A stretch of DNA of 8,101 bases from Gammaproteobacteria bacterium. GTDB lineage: Bacteria > Pseudomonadota > Gammaproteobacteria > Steroidobacterales > Steroidobacteraceae. Location of the stretch: assembly GCA_028293775.1 (NCBI GenBank), contig JAQGOD010000322.1, forward strand, positions 1-8,101, read 5' to 3'. Under the pieces are notes generated by a model. The model was not told the origin of the DNA and searched no databases. It saw only the letters and a program-made list of their open reading frames with translations. The translations under genes and the position numbers were made by a program. How positions within the stretch are numbered: the stretch's first letter is position 1; each line of letters starts with the position of its first letter. Positions 5,665-8,101 of this stretch are shown in pieces.

Positions 5665-6905
5665 TGTTTCGTCTTTATTTACGTTTCTATATAGCGCTTC
5701 TGGCCAGTCTCGGGCTTTTTGTGCTGGCTGCCGCAATGTTATGGCGTCTCGCCGGCGGTCCGATGGAACAGGCCGGCATCACGCTGGGCAGGGTCGTGCA
5801 AAACGTACTCCCTCCCGCTGACTCGCCTCCCGAGGAACAGCAAGACGCATTGCGTCGATTGTCCGCGGGCCTCAACAGTGATGTGACCCTATTCGCGAAG
5901 GACGGCAAGGTTATCGCGGCCATTGGCCGCCCGCTGCCTCCACCGACTGCGGCACGCAATCACATGCTCGCCTTTGCCCATTGGCAAGGCACGATTTCGG
6001 GCGTGCATTTGGCCGACGGCCGGCTGCTCGTCGCCCGCCTGCCGATGGGCAGCGCAAACTCACATATTATTTTTCACTTCATGCTGGTGCTAGTAGCGAC
6101 GGCAATCGGCGTCGCCGCCTTTCCAATCGTGCGGCAACTGACGAGGCGCTTGGAGCGGCTGCAGCGGGGCGTTGAGTCGCTAGGTGCGGGTGATCTTGCG
6201 GCGCGTGTCGCAGTGGAAGGCCAAGATGAAGTAGCGCATCTGGCGGAAAGCTTCAACCGCGCCGCGGGTCAAATCGAGCAGTTGGTACGCGCCCACCAAA
6301 CGCTCTTGGCCAATGCGTCGCACGAATTGCGCACGCCGTTGGCGCGTATCCGCCTCGCCTTGGAGATGTTGAAGAGCGGGGCCGATCCGAAGCTAAAAGC
6401 CGGACTGGAACGGGACATCGCCGAATTGGATGCCTTGGTGGATGAGATATTGTTAGCCAGCAGGCTCAACGCTATTAAGCAAGCCGAGCTGAGCGAGGAT
6501 GTCGACCTGCTTGCGCTCGCTGCGGAGGAATGTTCGCGCTATGACGACGTCCAACTGGAAGGTGAGTCGGTCAGATTGCGTGGCGATGCGCGATTGTTGC
6601 GGCGTCTGCTACGCAACCTGCTGGAAAATGCCAAGCGTCACGGGTCCCCGCCCACGCAAGTTCGACTACAGCACGATGGAGGTACCATCGTCCTCAGCGT
6701 ATGGGACCGCGGTCCTGGTCCCGCGGCGGCGGAATTCGAACAGTTGTTCACTCCCTTTTATCGCCGGCGCGATAGCGGCAATAGCACGGGCAATGGGCTG
6801 GGCCTCTCGCTGGTGAGACAGATTGCGCGCCGTCACGGCGGTGACGCGAGATGCACGGCCATGGCCGACGGCCGCGGCTGCTTCGTCGTGTCCCTAGCGG
6901 GCTAG
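5664..6905 (+). CDS. HAMP-domain sensor histidine kinase (CpxA-like)
   Basis: This 413-residue inner-membrane kinase is the partner of the preceding regulator. Its layout is a transmembrane helix at about 8-28, a periplasmic sensor region of roughly 105 residues (30-135), a second helix at about 136-156, and HAMP at about 157-209. The HisKA domain has phospho-accepting H220 in ASHELRTPLARIR. The ATPase domain has the N-box RNLLENAKRHG (317-327, key N322), the G1 box DRGPG (348-352), the F-box FTPFYRR (362-368) and the G2 box GNGLG (376-380). All catalytic motifs are intact. The start is GTG, overlapping the regulator's TAG stop by one base, which implies translational coupling. The periplasmic part has no domain I recognise. 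Gene order and a CpxR-like box suggest it senses envelope stress. It ends opposite the azurin gene, 31 bases away. Confidence 0.95.
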   Translation: MFRLYLRFYIALLASLGLFVLAAAMLWRLAGGPMEQAGITLGRVVQNVLPPADSPPEEQQDALRRLSAGLNSDVTLFAKDGKVIAAIGRPLPPPTAARNHMLAFAHWQGTISGVHLADGRLLVARLPMGSANSHIIFHFMLVLVATAIGVAAFPIVRQLTRRLERLQRGVESLGAGDLAARVAVEGQDEVAHLAESFNRAAGQIEQLVRAHQTLLANASHELRTPLARIRLALEMLKSGADPKLKAGLERDIAELDALVDEILLASRLNAIKQAELSEDVDLLALAAEECSRYDDVQLEGESVRLRGDARLLRRLLRNLLENAKRHGSPPTQVRLQHDGGTIVLSVWDRGPGPAAAEFEQLFTPFYRRRDSGNSTGNGLGLSLVRQIARRHGGDARCTAMADGRGCFVVSLAG

Positions 6906-6928
6906 CCGCGATGTCGCGAGTTCTAGCC
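6900..6928. terminator. Hairpin between convergent genes, possible shared terminator
   Basis: An outer stem GGCTAG/CTAGCC (6900-6905 with 6923-6928) encloses an inner perfect stem CGCGA/TCGCG (6907-6911 with 6914-6918) and a two-base loop. It begins over the last codons and stop of the kinase gene and ends eight bases before the azurin stop on the other strand. No T-run follows on either side, so it would be an imperfect terminator; a role in 3'-end stability is as likely. Confidence 0.35.
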
Positions 6929-6936
6929 TAACGTGA

Positions 6937-7416
6937 CTACTTCGATACGTTTTTCGCCACCGAAGTCGAGGTCGTCGGGTTGAAGACCAGTCGTCCTTTC
7001 ATGAGGCTAAAATGTCCGGGCGCGGAGCAAAAGTAGCTGTAACTGGTTCCAGGCTCGAGCCGCGCAGTCGAAAATCGAACCGTGCTGCTTTCACCGCCGC
7101 CGATAATCTTCGTGGAAGCGAGGATGCGCGTATCGCCTGGCTTCTGGTAGTTGTTTGCGAGGCCCGCATTAATACCAGCGTTCGCGACCGAGGCCACATC
7201 TGCGGTCCTCGTGAGAACCCAATCGTGCCCCATCGCACTCGCGGGTAATTTGCCGGTGTGATGGAGGGTTACTTCCACCTCGGCGCATTGCGGCTCGACC
7301 TGCAACGTCTGTTGTTCGAAGCGCATGAGGTCGGTCGCGTTGATGATTAGCTGACACGAATCCGCCATCGCAGCGGATGAGACCAGGAAAAAAGCGGCGG
7401 TGTAGATCCATTTCAT
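6937..7416 (-). CDS. azu: Azurin (type 1 blue copper protein)
   Basis: This periplasmic electron-transfer protein has 159 residues. Residues 1-18 are a signal peptide (MKWIYTAAFFLVSSAAMA). By comparison with Pseudomonas azurin as I remember it, every key site falls at a constant offset of 18, so there are no internal gaps: disulphide cysteines C21 and C44, copper ligands H64 (MGHDW), C130 (FCSAPGH), H135 and M139 (SLMKG), and the backbone-ligand glycine G63. The tail past residue 146 adds about 13 polar residues (TTSTSVAKNVSK) that classic azurin lacks. The open frame extends to 7506, but that extension lies inside the upstream gene. The ATG at 7416 starts a clean signal peptide and has AGGGA eight bases before it, directly after the upstream stop. 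It probably shares an mRNA with the outer-membrane protein gene 13 bases upstream. Likely donors and acceptors are c-type cytochromes, but none is encoded here. Confidence 0.96.
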   Translation of the reverse strand: MKWIYTAAFFLVSSAAMADSCQLIINATDLMRFEQQTLQVEPQCAEVEVTLHHTGKLPASAMGHDWVLTRTADVASVANAGINAGLANNYQKPGDTRILASTKIIGGGESSTVRFSTARLEPGTSYSYFCSAPGHFSLMKGRLVFNPTTSTSVAKNVSK

Positions 7417-7429
7417 GGCGGGTTTCCCT

Positions 7430-8101
7430 TCACAGTGCAAACCAAAAGAAGCCGAATAAGGTGTTGTTATCCGAGGCGGACCGGTCGAATCCGTCGTAGT
7501 TCGCACCGGTACCGTTGAACCGTGTATAGCCTGTGTACTGCAATCCCACCCGCAGATTCAGCCAGGGCCGGGCGAAGGAATCGAGCTTTCCGAACGGTAT
7601 GTACTCGAGCAGCAGAATGTAGCCGCGGCTGTCGGGGGAGCCGGTGAGACTTCCGAATACCGGAGCCGGCGAATACAGACCCATGTCCGTGCTGCCGCTC
7701 GTGTTGAATAGCCCGATGCTCGTGGACCACGTTTGCTGATACGTGTAGCTCACGTCCAGACTCACCGTGTTCAAGTGGTTGTCATTGCGCTCGGCATCAC
7801 CGGCTGCGAAACTCGCATCCAGGGTTTGCTTTTCATGTATCAGCGCGAAGTTGGCGGCGAGCCCATGAGAGTCTTTCGTGTACTGATAAGTCGCGTCAAA
7901 ACCCACATCATCAAAGCGATCGGTCGCGGGTGAAGTTGGATCGGGATGCAGTTTTGTGTTTAGGCCGAACACGCCGGCTGAAAAATAGTGCGCGCCGCGA
8001 TCCATCTGCCAAGTTCCGCGCCAATACGGGGACACGCCGTCCATGTGCGGGCTCGAATCGGCGCCGACGCCGGTTCTGCTTAGCCAGCGATCGGATAGAC
8101 C
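7430..8101 (-). CDS. Outer-membrane beta-barrel protein (partial, N-terminus off the right edge)
   Basis: The visible 223 residues are the C-terminal part of a longer protein; the frame stays open to the window edge, with codons for GLSDRWLSRTGVGADS ahead of the first internal ATG at 8044. The pattern is alternating polar and hydrophobic strands with many tyrosines and phenylalanines (YWRGTWQM, HYFSAGVFGL, VGFDATYQYT, NTVSLDVSYTYQQTW, WLNLRVGLQYTGY). It ends in an aromatic strand LFGFFWFAL, as expected of a barrel inserted in the outer membrane. No CxxCH haem motif is present in the visible part, although I recall relatives of this type being labelled cytochrome c in databases, perhaps through association. 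The stop lies 13 bases before the azurin start, so the two genes look co-transcribed. The function is unknown; a role in metal or electron-transfer processes is a guess from the neighbour. Confidence 0.82.
   Translation of the reverse strand, partial: GLSDRWLSRTGVGADSSPHMDGVSPYWRGTWQMDRGAHYFSAGVFGLNTKLHPDPTSPATDRFDDVGFDATYQYTKDSHGLAANFALIHEKQTLDASFAAGDAERNDNHLNTVSLDVSYTYQQTWSTSIGLFNTSGSTDMGLYSPAPVFGSLTGSPDSRGYILLLEYIPFGKLDSFARPWLNLRVGLQYTGYTRFNGTGANYDGFDRSASDNNTLFGFFWFAL

Noticed and set aside
5314..5736. Minus-strand frame of 140 codons under the regulator/kinase junction
   Set aside because: It is a shadow of two genes with complete two-component motifs.
1..8101. Search for CRISPR repeats, insertion sequence ends, tRNA genes, phage or defence genes
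   Set aside because: No regularly spaced repeats, transposase-like frames, cloverleaf sequences or defence domains were seen; all long genes are housekeeping, transport, envelope or redox functions.

Overview
The window is ordinary-looking, gene-dense, fairly GC-rich chromosomal DNA from a free-living proteobacterium. Azurin, a LivG/LivF transporter pair, a Spy/CpxP-like protein with its two-component system and a Gram-negative outer-membrane barrel all point that way. The style of the LivFG, CE4 and azurin-locus proteins suggests a beta- or gammaproteobacterium (Burkholderiales- or Xanthomonadales/Steroidobacter-like); this is inferred from remembered family resemblance only. I see no mobile element, CRISPR array, tRNA or rRNA.

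Layout. Bases 1-1144 (minus) hold the end of a branched-chain amino acid type ABC transporter operon: livG, then livF, which runs off the left edge. Bases 1145-1781 are mostly non-coding but hold a candidate small secreted basic protein (1351-1557, minus) and an inverted repeat near 1672-1692. Bases 1782-2963 (plus) encode an exported M28-family zinc aminopeptidase with a strong ribosome binding site. Bases 2964-3341 hold a possible 62-residue minus-strand protein and short repeats. Bases 3342-4274 (plus) encode an exported CE4 polysaccharide deacetylase.

Bases 4275-6905 (plus) are the most coherent unit: a periplasmic Spy/CpxP-like protein, an OmpR-family response regulator and a HAMP histidine kinase, tightly packed. 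This is a Cpx-type envelope stress module. The promoter region carries TTTAC-N5-TTTAC, which on the minus strand reads GTAAA-N5-GTAAA, the CpxR box known from enterobacteria. That suggests the module activates itself through the sensor kinase and regulator, with the periplasmic protein as output and possibly as feedback. A hairpin lies directly before the regulator's start codon.

Bases 6937-8101 (minus) converge on the kinase gene and encode azurin, preceded 13 bases upstream by the end of an outer-membrane beta-barrel protein gene that enters from the right edge.

I found no clearly new system. The points most worth checking are the exact CpxR-like box, the small secreted basic protein, and the arginine in place of the Walker A lysine in LivF.
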